A stretch of 64,000 nucleotides of DNA, taken from contig JAIUJO010000145.1 in NCBI GenBank assembly GCA_023846275.1, forward strand, positions 455,001 to 519,000, written 5' to 3'. The notes under the pieces are model-generated. The model was not told the DNA's origin. It saw only the letters and a program-made list of their open reading frames with translations, and did not search any database. Both the position numbers and the translations under genes were made by a program. The number at the start of each line of letters is the position of its first letter. The first letter of the stretch is position 1. This DNA comes from Vanilla planifolia (Eukaryota; Streptophyta; Magnoliopsida; Asparagales; Orchidaceae). Below, piece after piece: positions 1 to 13,790 of this stretch.

Positions 1-3000
1 ACACACAAAAGCACATCCATGAGCATAAACCCATGCACAAACCCATATGCACATATGTACACACACATGTGAACACAAATGCACACACACATACACAAAA
101 AGACATGAATAAGCATGCACACATGCATGTGCGAACACACACACACACACACACACACACACGTACATATACACTATGTATACACACAAACATGCACATA
201 CATACATGAATGTGCAGACACATCCATGAGAATGCACACACATGAGCACCCACACACTCATAAGTGTGCATAGCGATACACATTCACACTAGTATGAATG
301 CACATGTACACACAGATGTATGCACAAGCACACAAACACATGCACACATGAAAATATATACATGCACATAGGCATGCATGCATGCACATCCACACATACT
401 AACATGTGCATACACAATCACATACACACTTACACACACACACAAAAAGATGTGAACTACACACATGCACACATGCACACTCACATACAAGAACATGCAC
501 ACACATACATGCCTACACACACATGAAAGAATAGGCACACTAATGTGCACACAAGTATACATAGACACATGCACATATATTCATGTACACACATGGATAT
601 ACATATGCATACACATGTGCATATAGAAATGCATAAACCCATACGAGGATGTACATTTACACACACATATGAAGATACATAAGTGTGTGTATCCACACAC
701 ATACATGTGTGTTTAAGCACACACACACATGTGTGTACACATGCACATGCACATACACACACGTACATATGTCTATACACAAGAACATGTATACATGCAC
801 ACACACAAAAACAAACACTCAAATGTGTGCACATGCACACACACAAATATGCACACAAATACACATGCCAGCATGCATGCATCCACACACGTAGACCTAA
901 GGACACACCCCCCTCACACACCTAAGAAAAAACACATGAAACATACGCATGCATATCTACATGCACAAACACAAACTCAAACATGCACACACATGCACAT
1001 GCATACACACACAAACACATGCATACATGCATGCCTACTGCCACACCCACCCATCCATACAGGCATGCATCCACAAAAATACACATGCACACACATAGAT
1101 AAACACTCACACACAAGCATACACATCCACAAGCACACATGCACACATGCACACATGCACTTAGACTCATATGCATGCACATAATTGTGTGCACACATGT
1201 AGGCACATGCAAAAACACATATATATACACATTTGCACATACATGTATGCACAACTCATTGACACACATGCAAAAGGATATGAGTACAAACACACACATA
1301 TGAACGCAAGCACAAATGCTCACAAGTATAGAGATACACATGTATACACACATGCACATGCACACACGTACAAACACATGCATATGAACATGCACACACA
1401 CACACACACATGCACATGCAGACATAAGCAAACACACATGCACGCACACACTCATGCACATGCAAGTACATAGATATGCATATGCACTTGAACAAATAAG
1501 AGCATGTACACATGTACATTGAGACACAAAAGACACATGTGTGTGCATGCTCTAACAAACACACATGTGCATGCATGCTCATGCACACACATGTTTAGAT
1601 ACACTCACATAAGTATGACATACACCAACACACATGAACACACACACGTGCACATGCACTTGCACACACATGTGCCCTCATGCACACACAAAAACATTTA
1701 CCTATACACATATACACCCATGCACATACACATATATGCATGCACACATATACACACCTATGGATGCACCCCCACATAAAAATGTAGACACACAAACATA
1801 TGCAAGCACATGCACACACACTGAGATGCATGCATGCATGCACAAATAGACACAAACACAAAGGTACACTGCCACACACATACTGACATGTGCACATAAC
1901 TACTCGTAAGCACATACTTGCACCAATAATGACACATCCATACACATTCACTAATACACATACACACAATTAAACATGCATGCACCCATACAAGCACACA
2001 TGCACAAACACATGCACACACACACACACATATGTACATAATTGCTTACACACCAATTAGTACACACACATAAACAAATGCACACATGCATGACACACAC
2101 ACATACATGCACAAAAACACCTATGTTAACACACACAAACTCACTTACACACACTCATGCACATAAGTATGCACACATCCAAACACAAATATGTCCACAA
2201 AAATATATACAAACACACACAAATGCACACGTACCCAAAAAAACACATATGCATGCACATGCACATACACACACACACCCTCACAACCATATAGATGTTC
2301 ACACACATGCACATAGACAAACACAACTACACATGCATAAACACACACATGCATCCATTCACACATGCACACAAGCACACATGCACACATGTACATAGAG
2401 ACACATTACCATGCGCACACACATGCACATGTACATGCACATTCACACATAGATAAACACATATATAGATGCATATAAGCCTGTATTCATGCACATGCAC
2501 ATGCTCACATGCATGAATGCAAAAATATTCTTACATATGAGAATAAATGCAAGCATACACACACCCTTATAAGTGCACACACAAATAAACATGTATAAAA
2601 ATGTGATGCCCTACGCACACATACCCATGTACACATACATGCTTGAACCCATGCACGCATGTTAATGCAATCATTCATGCACATGCACACCTATTGATAC
2701 AAACAATGTGCACAAATACACACACACAATCAAATGCACACATACACATATGCATGTACACATAAATGCATATACACAAATACACAATCATTGATGCAGA
2801 CAAGCTGGAACACACATGTGCATACACATACACACACACACACACATGCACATACATACACACACACACACACAAGTTCACACACAAATACACCTTCATA
2901 AGCACACACACATGCACACATGCGTACACAATCACATACATTTTATTATGCACATGCAATCATATACATGCATACACATAGGCACACACATGTGCACTGA

Positions 3001-4205
3001 CATGCAAACATATCCACATATATAAGCACACACATACATATATGCACATATACTTGCATACTCATAGGCACAAACATGGGTACACACACATATTAACATG
3101 TTCAGACATGCAAACAAACACATCCACATATACATGCACACTTTTGCACATACACACCTTCCTACACTCACCTACATACATGCATGTAGATAAATACATA
3201 CACACATGTACACACAAATACACTCAGAGACTCACATGCACATATATACACACACATGCACACACATACATACACATAGCCACACACGCACACATGCACA
3301 TTTGCACATGAACACATAGGCACAAACAAAAATGAGCACAGACATGCACACACACACACATACATGCATACACGTACACACACAAGCACACACACATGCA
3401 CATGACACACATGAGGACATGTTCACACACACACAAGTATGCATAGACACATGCATGGATATGCATGGACATAGGTATACACTTGTGAATCCACAGGCAT
3501 ACACACATAAACACACACACACATGCACGAACATATGCACGCTAACACAAACACACACCCACATGCACAAATACACACATGTACAACATAAATGAATATA
3601 TGACACACATACATATACACATATGTGTCTGCATATACAAATAACCATACACATTCACTGGCATATGCACATAATTGTGTGTATTCTTATAGCAAACGTA
3701 CACTTACCAAAACATAGATGCATAACACACACACACAAACATGCATGCTTGAACACACATACACACACACACACTCACACAAAAGCCCACATAACTACAC
3801 AAATACTCATACACACATACACACTCGTGTACAAATGTATGCACACACACACACACCCCTACATGCACACATAAAAATATACTCACATACATATAAACAT
3901 GGACACACACACACACGAACATACACATGCATGCACATGCACACACACACAGACATGTGAACATGTACATACATGAACACACATTCACACTTACTTGTAC
4001 ACACACTCACATGCATGCACACTAATACACACACACATGCACCCACAAACACATCCACACATGTATAGACACAGACACATATAGACGTACATAGATGCAT
4101 GTTTGCTCACACACATGAACACACATTATCACGAACACATATGCATGGAGTTGCATGTACATAATCCTACAAGCACACACACAAACATGCTTGTACACAC
4201 ACATG
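1..4205 (+). repeat. Left CA-rich minisatellite array
   Basis: The + strand is built almost entirely of short words such as ACACATGCAC, ACACACAT and ATGCATGC, so purines and pyrimidines alternate over long stretches. It is never GT-rich on this strand, which shows one fixed polarity. Local duplications are visible: the stretch at about 2978-3040 (CATAGGCACA, then GACATGCAAACA, then ATCCACATAT) recurs at about 3064-3140. All long reading frames here are Cys/His/Thr/Val/Met-rich consequences of the repeat and are not genes. The array starts outside the window and ends in a 5S-like sequence. Confidence 0.93.
2978..3140 (+). repeat. Local imperfect tandem duplication within CA array
   Basis: Two neighbouring stretches, about 2978-3040 and 3064-3140, share the ordered words CATAGGCACA, GACATGCAAACA and CATCCACATAT. 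This shows that the CA array grows by duplicating segments of 60-90 bp and not only by dinucleotide slippage. Confidence 0.5.
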
Positions 4206-4307
4206 TGCATAACAAAAGGTTACCTATTGTAATAATATTGATTCTCAAACATACTTAACTTTTGAGTTATAAAAAGATGTAATGTTTTATTATTAGTGTG
4301 GCCGTAC
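4206..4307 (-). pseudogene. 5S rRNA-like copy 1 (left junction copy)
   Basis: Read on the - strand, this copy follows the plant 5S order: the GTGTGGCC 5' end, AAGTTAAGTATG at box A, then a box C region ending near GTTATGCAC. About 10 bp of the 3' domain are missing. Its 3' end abuts the CA array directly, so the edge of the array lies at or in the 5S sequence. It cannot encode a folded 5S RNA. Confidence 0.7.
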
Positions 4308-5707
<1,400 letters not shown>

Positions 5708-5749
5708 TGAGATCCAATGCTTTAATACTAGTGTAGTTGAACACATACC
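5708..5749 (-). pseudogene. 5S rRNA-like partial copy 2a (5' third)
   Basis: Only the 5' third of the 5S-like sequence remains (GTGTAGTTGAACACATAC on the + strand is its outer end). It is fused to a purine tract at the position where box A would begin. Confidence 0.65.
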
Positions 5750-5853
5750 CAAAAGTCAAAACAATAAGTTTAACCATTGTTTCTAAAATAACAAATTATG
5801 CATATATTTTAAAAACATACTTTAATGCTTATTATATGAGAGAATGATGAGAG

Positions 5854-5895
5854 TGAGATCCAATGCTTTAAAACTAGTGTAGTTGAACACATACC
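5854..5895 (-). pseudogene. 5S rRNA-like partial copy 2b (duplicate of 2a)
   Basis: A duplicate of the fragment 146 bp upstream, with one visible base change in the shared core (CTTTAAAACT against CTTTAATACT). It is the same truncated 5' third. Confidence 0.65.
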
Positions 5896-8108
5896 CAAAA
5901 GTCAAAACAATAAGTTTGACCATTGTTTCTAAAATAACAAATTATGCATATATTTTAAAAACATACTTTAATGCTTATTATATGTGTAATAATATATTTG
6001 AATTTTAATAAATCGTTTATATTAAATTAATTAGAAATTACATATATTACACATTCCTTCAAAGAGGTTATTCATACAAAAAGTAGTTTTTGACAAAATT
6101 ATATGTATTATAGATAATTTTTTTATAAATTATAAATAATAAAATATAAAATAAAATTTTATTGCAATTATTTTTTATATTAATTACTTTAACTAAATCA
6201 TTATGTTAATTAAAAAAACTAAAGCATATATATTACAAATTATTATACTTTTGAATCTAATATAATATATTTTTTAAAAATTTAAAAATATCATTAACTA
6301 TATAAAAATGTATCTTACTAATACATAATTTAATATAATATATCATAATATATGTTATGGATATGATTTATATTATATTGTTAATCTACAACATAATTAA
6401 TAAAGTAATGAATTATATATTATATTAAAAAATGTAACATTAGAGATTTCTTAATAATAGAAAAAGACAATAGAAAGAGAAATAGGCTTGTGGAAGTCCA
6501 AGAGAGATATGGAAAGATAAGATATAGTTAGAGATAAAATAATGATAAAAGGAGAAGATGGAGATGATAGAATGAAAAGTTAAAATTTCCCTTTTAATCA
6601 ATATATACATTTTTTTTCTAAAACTATATCACAATGAAAAAAATAAATTTTCCTTATTATATTTTCTAAAAAAGTATTTTTTGTTATTACTTATAAAATA
6701 TGATTCATAAAACAATTAGTGACACATTGATTATCAAAAAGGATGTTTATCATAGTTAGAAATGTGACTAAATATAATTGAAATTTAAATTAAATTTTTT
6801 TTAAAAATTAAAAAACATTAACTAATTTAAAAATAATGTTTTTCATTTTTTTATGATTTGGCTACAAAACAAATTATATATGAATTTATATTATTATATT
6901 GTAACATATGCTATAAGCATATGTTTCTAATAATTTTATATTTTAAATAAATAAAGTTATTATAACAAAAACAAAGTATCACATAAAGTGTTATACTAAC
7001 ATGTATTATATATAAAATATTTTAACAAATATTAAATAAGGGAAAAAAGGAAAGTGATAAACGATAAAGATGAAAGGAAATTAAGTGGTGTGGGATATAA
7101 GGAAGAGAAGGCATAAGGGTGTTTTGAAGGAAAAGTGGGACAAGAAAAAGGGTGACACAAAGAGTAGATAGTGTGTGATAGAGGGCTTTGAATTGAACTG
7201 AGGATCAGAGAGAGATGGAGTAATATAATGTATTGTATGGATAAAAAGTATAATTGAGAAAAGAGAAACAAAAAGAGGTATGAAAAGATAGGGAAAGATA
7301 TGAGGCAAAACATGAAAGACATAAAGTATAAGAGAAAGAGAGATGACAAAAAGAAGGTAAGGAGATAGAGATAATTAATAATAAAGCAAAAGAGAGACAA
7401 ATGATATGAGAGAGATAGAGGAGAGAGAAAGAGAAAAAAAGGAGATAGAGATAAAAAAGAGATAAATAAAAGAAAAATAATAAGATTTAGAAGAAAGTGA
7501 TGACTATTAAAACAAAGATAAATAGTAGAGAGAAATAATTAGATAAAAATTATATTTTAATAAAAAATAAATCTTTTTGTAACTATTTTTTATTTGGCTA
7601 ATATTTAAATTATATATTAACTATTAATTTACTCTTATTATATTAATATTAGTAATTTTTAAAATTATTTAAATAATAAATAATATCATTTATTTAAATT
7701 TATTATCTTCATATGATATGGCATAGATAATAAATATAAATAACATTTCATATTAATGACATAATGTAAGGTTAAATGTCATATAATATGTTTTAATGAT
7801 AAAACAAGTTATGCACATCATTTGTATATTGTTTTAACTATATATTAATTCCACTTTGTTAATGTTTATATATGTAATGTTACAAAATATTAAAGTATAT
7901 TAAAAGTATTATTTTTTAAATCATATTAAAGGTTACATTTAATACCATGCAAAAATGGTAACAATGTTACGAACATAATATCAATAAATAATAACTAAAT
8001 TAAAAAATTATAATATATCATATTTATTAAATTTATTTATTAATAAATGTTAACATATTGTTAACACAAACTCATGTTTATTAGAAAAAAGATGATTACA
8101 AAAAGATT
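5896..8108. repeat. Spacer with two purine tracts and type B module
   Basis: AT-rich and without a gene. In order: 5S-flanking spacer, type B head (about 6141-6425), purine tract 6460-6565, type B tail (about 6570-7025), a long purine tract 7030-7530, then the standard long spacer to the next 5S-like copy. The minus-strand reading frames at 7032-7400 are Ser/Leu/Phe-rich translations of the purine tract and are not genes. Confidence 0.6.
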
Positions 8109-8221
8109 TGTTCAATGTGGGAGTTCTTAAGAGGGCACCCACACCAATACAACTCATGTTGAGGCATTGTTCGCTTTTGAGTTTCAGTGATGTTTTGTGT
8201 TGTAATTCCATAAAGACATGC
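8109..8221 (-). pseudogene. 5S rRNA-like copy 3
   Basis: A full-length but highly diverged copy. The 3' domain (GAGGGCACCCACACC on the + strand, against plant GAGGTCACCCATCC) and the 5' half remain alignable. Box A is poorly preserved. It is flanked on the left by TTAGAAAAAAGATGATTACAA, the usual sequence next to these copies. Confidence 0.65.
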
Positions 8222-9587
8222 TTCTATGACTATTATTAGAAAGATAATGAACCATTTAAAAAAATTTTAAATTGGCACGATTATACGCAATGGAAAAAAA
8301 TTTTATGGTTATTATATACGTAATAATTTATTTATAATGAATAAAATAAAATTATTCATATAAATTTTTATGAAAAGTGACCACGCACATATAAGGAATC
8401 TTTTCATTAAATTTAAATCTATATATAAGGAAAAAATTATTCACATATTAGTTTTAAATAATAAAATATAAATTAAAAAATGTATGACAATTATTATTTA
8501 TTTTAATTATTTGAATTGCGTTTTTATTTATATTAAAAAAACTAAAGCATAATGTTAAAATATTATAATATTGAAAGTAATATCTTCTTTTTCTTAATTG
8601 TAATAAAAAAAATAAATTTAACATTAATTATCATAGACATATAATTAATTAGCCTAACTAAATAATAACATATCATAATATACATTATATGTATGACTTT
8701 AATAATTTTGTTTTTTTAAATATACAACATAAGTGGTAATTTAGCGTACAAAAAGTTATATTGAAGTGCGTAGCAAGAGAGATTAATATTAATTGATGCA
8801 CCAAAAGAAAAGATAATGAAGATGAAGAAAAGTATAGCAGCATTTAAAGAGAGTGAGGGAGGGATGAGAGGGATATAAGAAAAAGAGACAAAAAATAAAG
8901 AGAAAGATGATAAAAAGAAGGGAGAATATTATCAATTAAAATATGTTTATTACAGCTTTTTAAAAAATATTAGTGAATATTAATTTAACTTTTCACATTG
9001 AAATAAATATAATTTTTTTATTTTTTATATTATTTTTCCAAAAATAAATATAAAGTGAATTTTTGTCCATTAATTATTATGAAGATCATTTATTATAGTT
9101 ATAAATTCATTCAGATATAATTTAAATTTAAAGACTTATAAAATTTAATGTTATTTAAGTACATTAAAAAATGAAACTTTTGTAGTTATTCTTTTGTATT
9201 AGTAATGCTTATAGTAAACGTTGACTATAATTTAATATTTTTTATTAATATGTATAATCTTAAATGTTAGTTAAATATCAAATAGTACCTCTTATTCTAA
9301 TATAGTTTCTTGATATAACATAATATAGATAAGAAATACAAATAACTATTCGTAATAAAGATTTAATTTTGGATAACTTGTGTTATATAATATAATACAT
9401 ATTACAAATTTTATTCACATAATGTCTATATTATAATAAATATATATTCATTTTACTTTATCAAAGTCTTTACAAGTAATATTTCATATACTTATCATAT
9501 ATTAAATTAATATTTTATTATGTCATACTTAAGACTTTATTTAATCGTATGTGAAATTATAAAACAATGATATATAGGTTATATTCA
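8222..9587. repeat. Spacer with type B module, left flank of LINE
   Basis: AT-rich and without a gene. It contains a type B head (about 8475-8765), a purine tract 8810-8935, a type B tail (about 8940-9180), then standard spacer up to the LINE boundary. The last spacer bases (about 9535-9587) align with the end of the standard spacer, just before where a 5S-like copy would normally follow. Confidence 0.55.
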
Positions 9588-9967
9588 TGTGAAGTCAAGG
9601 GGAGTGGGCAATGGAGCGATGGTGAAGGATTGACGGGAAGGAGCGGCGGAGTGACATTCGGGGTTGGCTGACGGTTGTCGTTGCCGGGTGGTGTACCGCT
9701 GGGACGTCATCATTGCTGACCCGACGAGGTCGGGTTGTGGGAGACGAGGCCTGGTGGTGGCGCAGCGGGGGAACACAGCTGTCAAAGGCCGCCAACCTTA
9801 TTTCGCTCAGGCGTTGACCATGTGGCAGCTTGCGAATTTGAATTCAAACACAACCCGGTATAGGCGGGGGCGCTCGAACAAGATTAACTGCCTCTCTATT
9901 CCACGGTTTACTATACCGCTTCCCCCCGAGCTCGGGCTGTATCACCTACAGCCCTAACGGTGTGGAA
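9588..9967 (+). other. Probable LINE 5' UTR
   Basis: GC-rich sequence from the left boundary of the element to the first ATG of ORF1 at 9968. It has no convincing coding content, although open frames of 66-97 codons occur by chance on both strands. The abrupt change in composition at about 9588 sets the boundary. Confidence 0.55.
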
Positions 9968-11544
9968 ATGGCCGGGAGCAAGGCCAGAAGGAGCAGCAGA
10001 AGGACTCAGACTCCTCTGAGTAACTCTCCCATACAGGAGGGGTCTTCTTGCACGTCTGAAGGAGGCTCATTGGCTATTGGCGGTTTGCTGCAAATTCCCC
10101 TGGGTTCCGACGTTGAGGGGGAGAAGCTCTCAGGCACATTAGCTGCGCATGAGGGGGGTGTCTCTTCAGGGCCATCGTGGGTGCGTGCCTCATCCGAATT
10201 CGTCTCTCGATCTCAGGTTCAGGGTTCTGCTGATGTGGATGTCCGGGATGGTGGCTCTACGAGAAAGATCATGCAAGGGCAACTGGAGCACATGGGGGAG
10301 GCGGCCCCTGGGGTCATGTCTAGTGCTGGGGACCCTAACCTTTCGGAGGTGGAGAATCGCACAGCCACGGTGAACAAGGTGAGCTTCCCGGATGCCTGAA
10401 TCGCTAACAATGCTCTCAGTTACAGCGACAGGGTGACCTCGCATGTGAGGCGGCGAACATTGATGCCAAGGAGCGTGCGACGGAGATTCCCGACTACATG
10501 GATGACAGGGACGTTATTATGTCCTCGGACACATGTCAACGGCCTCTCGAATATCATAAATTCGATCTTGTTGGCCGTCTCTACAGGAATAATCTCCCCT
10601 TTTCTGTCATTGCGTGAGTTCTGCTTAAGCGCTGGGGCCACTAAAAGAATTTTAAGATATTTGACTTAACCACCAACTGCTTCTACGTGCATTTTGAGTC
10701 CATCAGTGATCGGAACGACGTCTGGCTTGGCTGGCCTTGGCAGATCACCGGTAAAGCCATGGGGCTCGATATGTGGTTGCCTGAGTTTAGCCCTTACTCC
10801 ACCTCTGTGATGAGTGCTCTTGTCTGGATATGGCTCCTGGGCCTCCTACTAATTTATTGGGATGTAGATAACATCATATGCATAGCCAAGGCAATTTGTG
10901 ATCCATTCCTCCTTGATGGCTGGACGACGAGATTAGAGTGCTCTACTTATGTGCGTGTCTGTGTTCGTGTGGATCTTTCGAAGCCACTCAAGCTGGGCAT
11001 TTGGATCAACGGAGACTACGGGAGGGTCTATCAATCCTTTGAGTACAAGGGGCTACCACGTATCTGCTTCACCTGTGGCTACGTCGGATATTTGGAGAGC
11101 CACTGTAAGCTTATCTAGGCAGGGGGTGCTGACCTTAGTGGGCCCCCAACCACGGCTAAGGTGCGGGAGGAGCATCTGGGGGATATAGTCAAGGCCCAAG
11201 GTAGTGATGTTCCTGAGGAGCCAGAGGGAGCCAGCAGGCCATGCATGCTGGATGAAAAGGTAAAAGTAGCACTTGGTGAGGAGCACGGGTTGGGGCCTTG
11301 GATGATTGTGCAGCGTAGGAAACTCAACCTCAAAGGCCCTGGGCGATTGAACAAGCTGCCTCCACGTAATGATGCTAGTCGAATGACTCGGGGTCGTGAT
11401 GGGCCAGCACGTCACGAGGAACAAGAAGTCTGCCCAAGAATCGTGCAAAAGAAGAGTAAGGTGGGCTGTCTAGGCGGGGAAGCAGAATTTCCTGAAGAGC
11501 AACCCCCCGTCGGCAAGGTATTCGGACATTGGGGCATTTGCTGA
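9968..11544 (+). pseudogene. LINE ORF1 (DUF4283/zinc-knuckle nucleic-acid-binding protein), broken
   Basis: In plant L1 elements ORF1 encodes an RNA-binding protein that coats the element transcript. The N-terminal part (MAGSKARRSSRR, Ser/Arg-rich, from ATG 9968) is open to a TGA at 10397. The middle part continues in a different frame from about 10435 (DUF4283-like, RLYRNNLPFSVIA), with an in-frame TGA at about 10612. The next open part carries LEYKGLPRICFTCGYVG-type sequence, where the zinc knuckle at 11065-11106 reads C-X2-C-X4-Y-X4-C, so the expected His is Tyr. A stop follows at about 11116, and then the characteristic GPWMIVQRRK motif (11293-11322). At least one frameshift and three stops show it is dead. 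An upstream in-frame GTG at 9962 is a less likely start. Confidence 0.82.
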
Positions 11545-11716
11545 GGGGAGCAACGCGAACTCATCCTTGCCACAGGTGGAGATCTTGGATGATTGTGCCT
11601 CCAACCCTGATGGGGTTTATCCTTAACTCAGATGTTCTACTGTCCGTGCTTCGTGGGGCACAGAGGCCGACAAGCTGGCTGTTGGTGGGGCTGGTCCTCA
11701 GTCACTGAGCGGGTGC

Positions 11717-12087
11717 ATGGAAGCAAATAGTCTCTGCGAATACCAAATGCGGATCATCACCTGGAATATTAGAGGAGCTAAGAACGACAAATCGAGGTCC
11801 TATTTGCAGCGCTTGGCACGCGAGTGGATTGTAGAGGTCGTGGTGCTTATGGAAACGAAGGTGCAGACATTCTCCCGGTGCGATGCAAACTGGATGATAG
11901 GGAAGGAATGGGAATTTGTGGCCCAGCCCTCTTTGGGTATGTCAGCTGGCATCATCTTACTGTGGAAGAAGGAGATTAAGCTTGCGATCACGACGGCCTC
12001 GGCTTTTATGGTGGCCTGTTCGATCATCCCTCGGAAGGATATCACCCTCAATTGTTTCTTTCTGTATGGTCCAAGGGACTCTCACAA
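11717..12087 (+). pseudogene. LINE ORF2 N-terminus (APE-type endonuclease), truncated
   Basis: This is the start of the LINE polyprotein whose endonuclease nicks target DNA. The open frame runs from ATG 11717. A second Met at 11747 begins MRIITWNIRGA, the usual start of plant ORF2. The WNIRG motif carries the catalytic Asn and LMETK (about 35 residues later) the metal-binding Glu, both intact. The block FFLYGPRD lies near the end. Coding similarity stops at about residue 123 and the frame then reads AT-rich spacer, so the rest of the endonuclease, the reverse transcriptase and the C-terminal domain are missing. ORF1 and ORF2 lie about 170 bp apart, as is usual for the family. Confidence 0.87.
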
Positions 12088-12500
12088 TAATATTACTATT
12101 CTAAGATATTTTATTCATATTAAATAACATAAATAAAAAATATAAATAATATTTCATATGCATGATAAAATTTTAAATATTTTATGTTACAAATTATATT
12201 ATTATTTTATAAAAATCAATTTATACAAAAAAATTTTGTACTATTATAATTTTATATAAATTCTAATTTATTATAGGTGATATAAGTTACGTTGCAGATA
12301 ACTAAATTTTTTTAACTTTATTCTTTTAAAAAATAAAAAGATGTTCTTTTTTAGATAATAAATTAAAATTATTGTGATGTTGTAATGTTACCATAAATGA
12401 ACAATAGTAAATATCATTCACAAATATGTTATTTTTTCATATTAACATATTATTAAAATAAGTTTCCATTCATTAGAAAAAAAATACTATGAAAACATAT
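12088..12500. repeat. Spacer fragment, right flank of LINE
   Basis: AT-rich standard spacer resuming in its middle (ATAATATTACTATTCTAAG matches the mid-spacer block of other units). It runs to the next 5S-like copy. No gene is seen. Confidence 0.6.
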
Positions 12501-12608
12501 GGGCAACATTAGTTATTGTTTGTCACCTATCCAAATACGTGTCTCTTCAAAGTTAAAGTTTAAGTTCTATTAAGATCAAAACTATAAAGCTAGTGTGCTA
12601 CACATGCA
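12501..12608 (-). pseudogene. 5S rRNA-like copy 4
   Basis: Near full length, but with the central box A region strongly altered (CTCTTCAAAGTTAAAG on the + strand). The two ends (GGGCAACATTAG and GTGTGCTACACATGC) and TTGTCACCTATCC in the 3' domain remain recognisable. Confidence 0.68.
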
Positions 12609-13386
12609 TATAAAGGCTTGAAAATCTTGTGTTATTATAATCCAAAAAGAATGAATTTGTTAAGAAACATTTATATATTGAAAGGTAGGGTGATGCGATA
12701 AGCATAGTAAGAGAGAGGGAGGTCATGAATAGATAAGAGTGAGATAGAGAGAAAAATATTAATAAAGTGAGAAGAGTAAGATGACTAATTGAAGAGCAAG
12801 GGAAAATGGGAGGATAGAAAGAAAGGACTAAAGACAGAATAAACAACAATATGAAAGACAGAGAATTGAGGATATGTAGTGAGATAAAAGAGGGAAAAAA
12901 ATGAAAGGAATAGAAAAAGATAAAGAATGAGAGATAAATAAGAAAATTAAAAGATAAGATAGAAGAAAGTGAGAAAATATGAGAGCTATTAAGATAAAAA
13001 GAATAAAGCTAGAGAAATAATTTGATAAAAGTTATATATTAATAATGTAACATATAGTGCTTACTAAAATTAACTTGTTAAACATATATAAAATTTAATA
13101 TTTTATGAGTAAAAAACTAAATGTTTTGTTGCATTTTAATATATTTCAAAGGTTCAAAGCATATGTTCACTTTTAATTTAACATTATGTTATGAATATAT
13201 ATAATTTTAAAAGTTAACTAAATAATATAAAATATCACTGTTATCATATATTATTGTTTATTATATAATATAGATAAAATAATATAATATTTCATGCTCA
13301 TCTCAAGATTTTATGTAGTTTATTTTATGTAATATATAATTATTTTTTAAAATTTTTTAATCAATAGTAATTATATATTATTATTA

Positions 13387-13469
<83 letters not shown>

Positions 13470-13724
13470 TCTATTCTGCTATATTTTATATAAGTTATGT
13501 TTCAAAAACTTATATTATACAAAAGCTTTTGATTTTAATTTAATATAGAAATTGAAATATATAATACTATGTAGAAACGATAGCAATGTTATAAAGTTCA
13601 TAATAATAGGAAATAACTAAAATTTAAATTGTAAAATAACTTTTATATTTATGTTATTTATAAACATAAATATTTTAAAAGTTTAATTATCATTCATTAG
13701 AAAAAAAATACTATAAATAAATAT
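12609..13724. repeat. Unit spacer with purine tract and (AT)38
   Basis: AT-rich, with no gene. The purine tract is at about 12660-13015, and a 77-bp alternating AT run sits at 13390-13466 in the long spacer. The minus-strand frame at 12598-12849 is a translation of the purine tract. Confidence 0.65.
13390..13466. repeat. (AT)38 microsatellite
   Basis: An uninterrupted alternating AT run inside the long spacer of a 5S-like unit. Confidence 0.97.
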
Positions 13725-13790
13725 GTACAACATAAGGATTTCATAATAGGTCAACCATTCAAGTAACATTGGTGTGTGCAAATCCTACAA
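13725..13790 (-). pseudogene. 5S rRNA-like copy 5, internally deleted
   Basis: The 3' domain is clear (GTACAACATAAGGATTTC, then AGGTCAACCATTC). The box A region is missing, and AACATTGGTGTGTGCAAATC looks like the shortened central part. The 5' end is lost where single-copy-looking sequence begins. Confidence 0.6.

Larger units (their letters stand above)
9588..12087 (+). mobile_element. L1-type plant LINE, 5' part retained and 3' truncated
   Basis: A GC-rich block of about 2.5 kb inside very AT-rich DNA. It contains a probable 5' UTR, an ORF1 remnant with DUF4283-like and zinc-knuckle regions, and the first part of ORF2 (APE-type endonuclease). It stops inside the endonuclease domain, so the reverse transcriptase, 3' UTR and poly-A are absent. 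No target-site duplication is visible: the left flank ends in late spacer and the right flank resumes in mid spacer. LINE copies are usually truncated at the 5' end, so this shape points to a later deletion or rearrangement. Confidence 0.88.

Noticed and set aside
284-4210. Many overlapping Cys/His/Val/Met-rich or Thr/His-rich open frames
   Set aside because: They appear in both strands and several frames wherever the CA repeat occurs, have periodic composition and no domain, and simply translate ACACATGCAC words.
9585-9795. Two 66-codon minus-strand frames in the LINE 5' region
   Set aside because: They are antisense chance frames in GC-rich sequence and have no similarity I recognise.
9575-12110. 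Target-site duplication flanking the LINE
   Set aside because: The sequences on either side (ending TTCATGTGAAGTC and starting ATAATATTACTATTC) do not match, and they come from different positions of the repeat unit.
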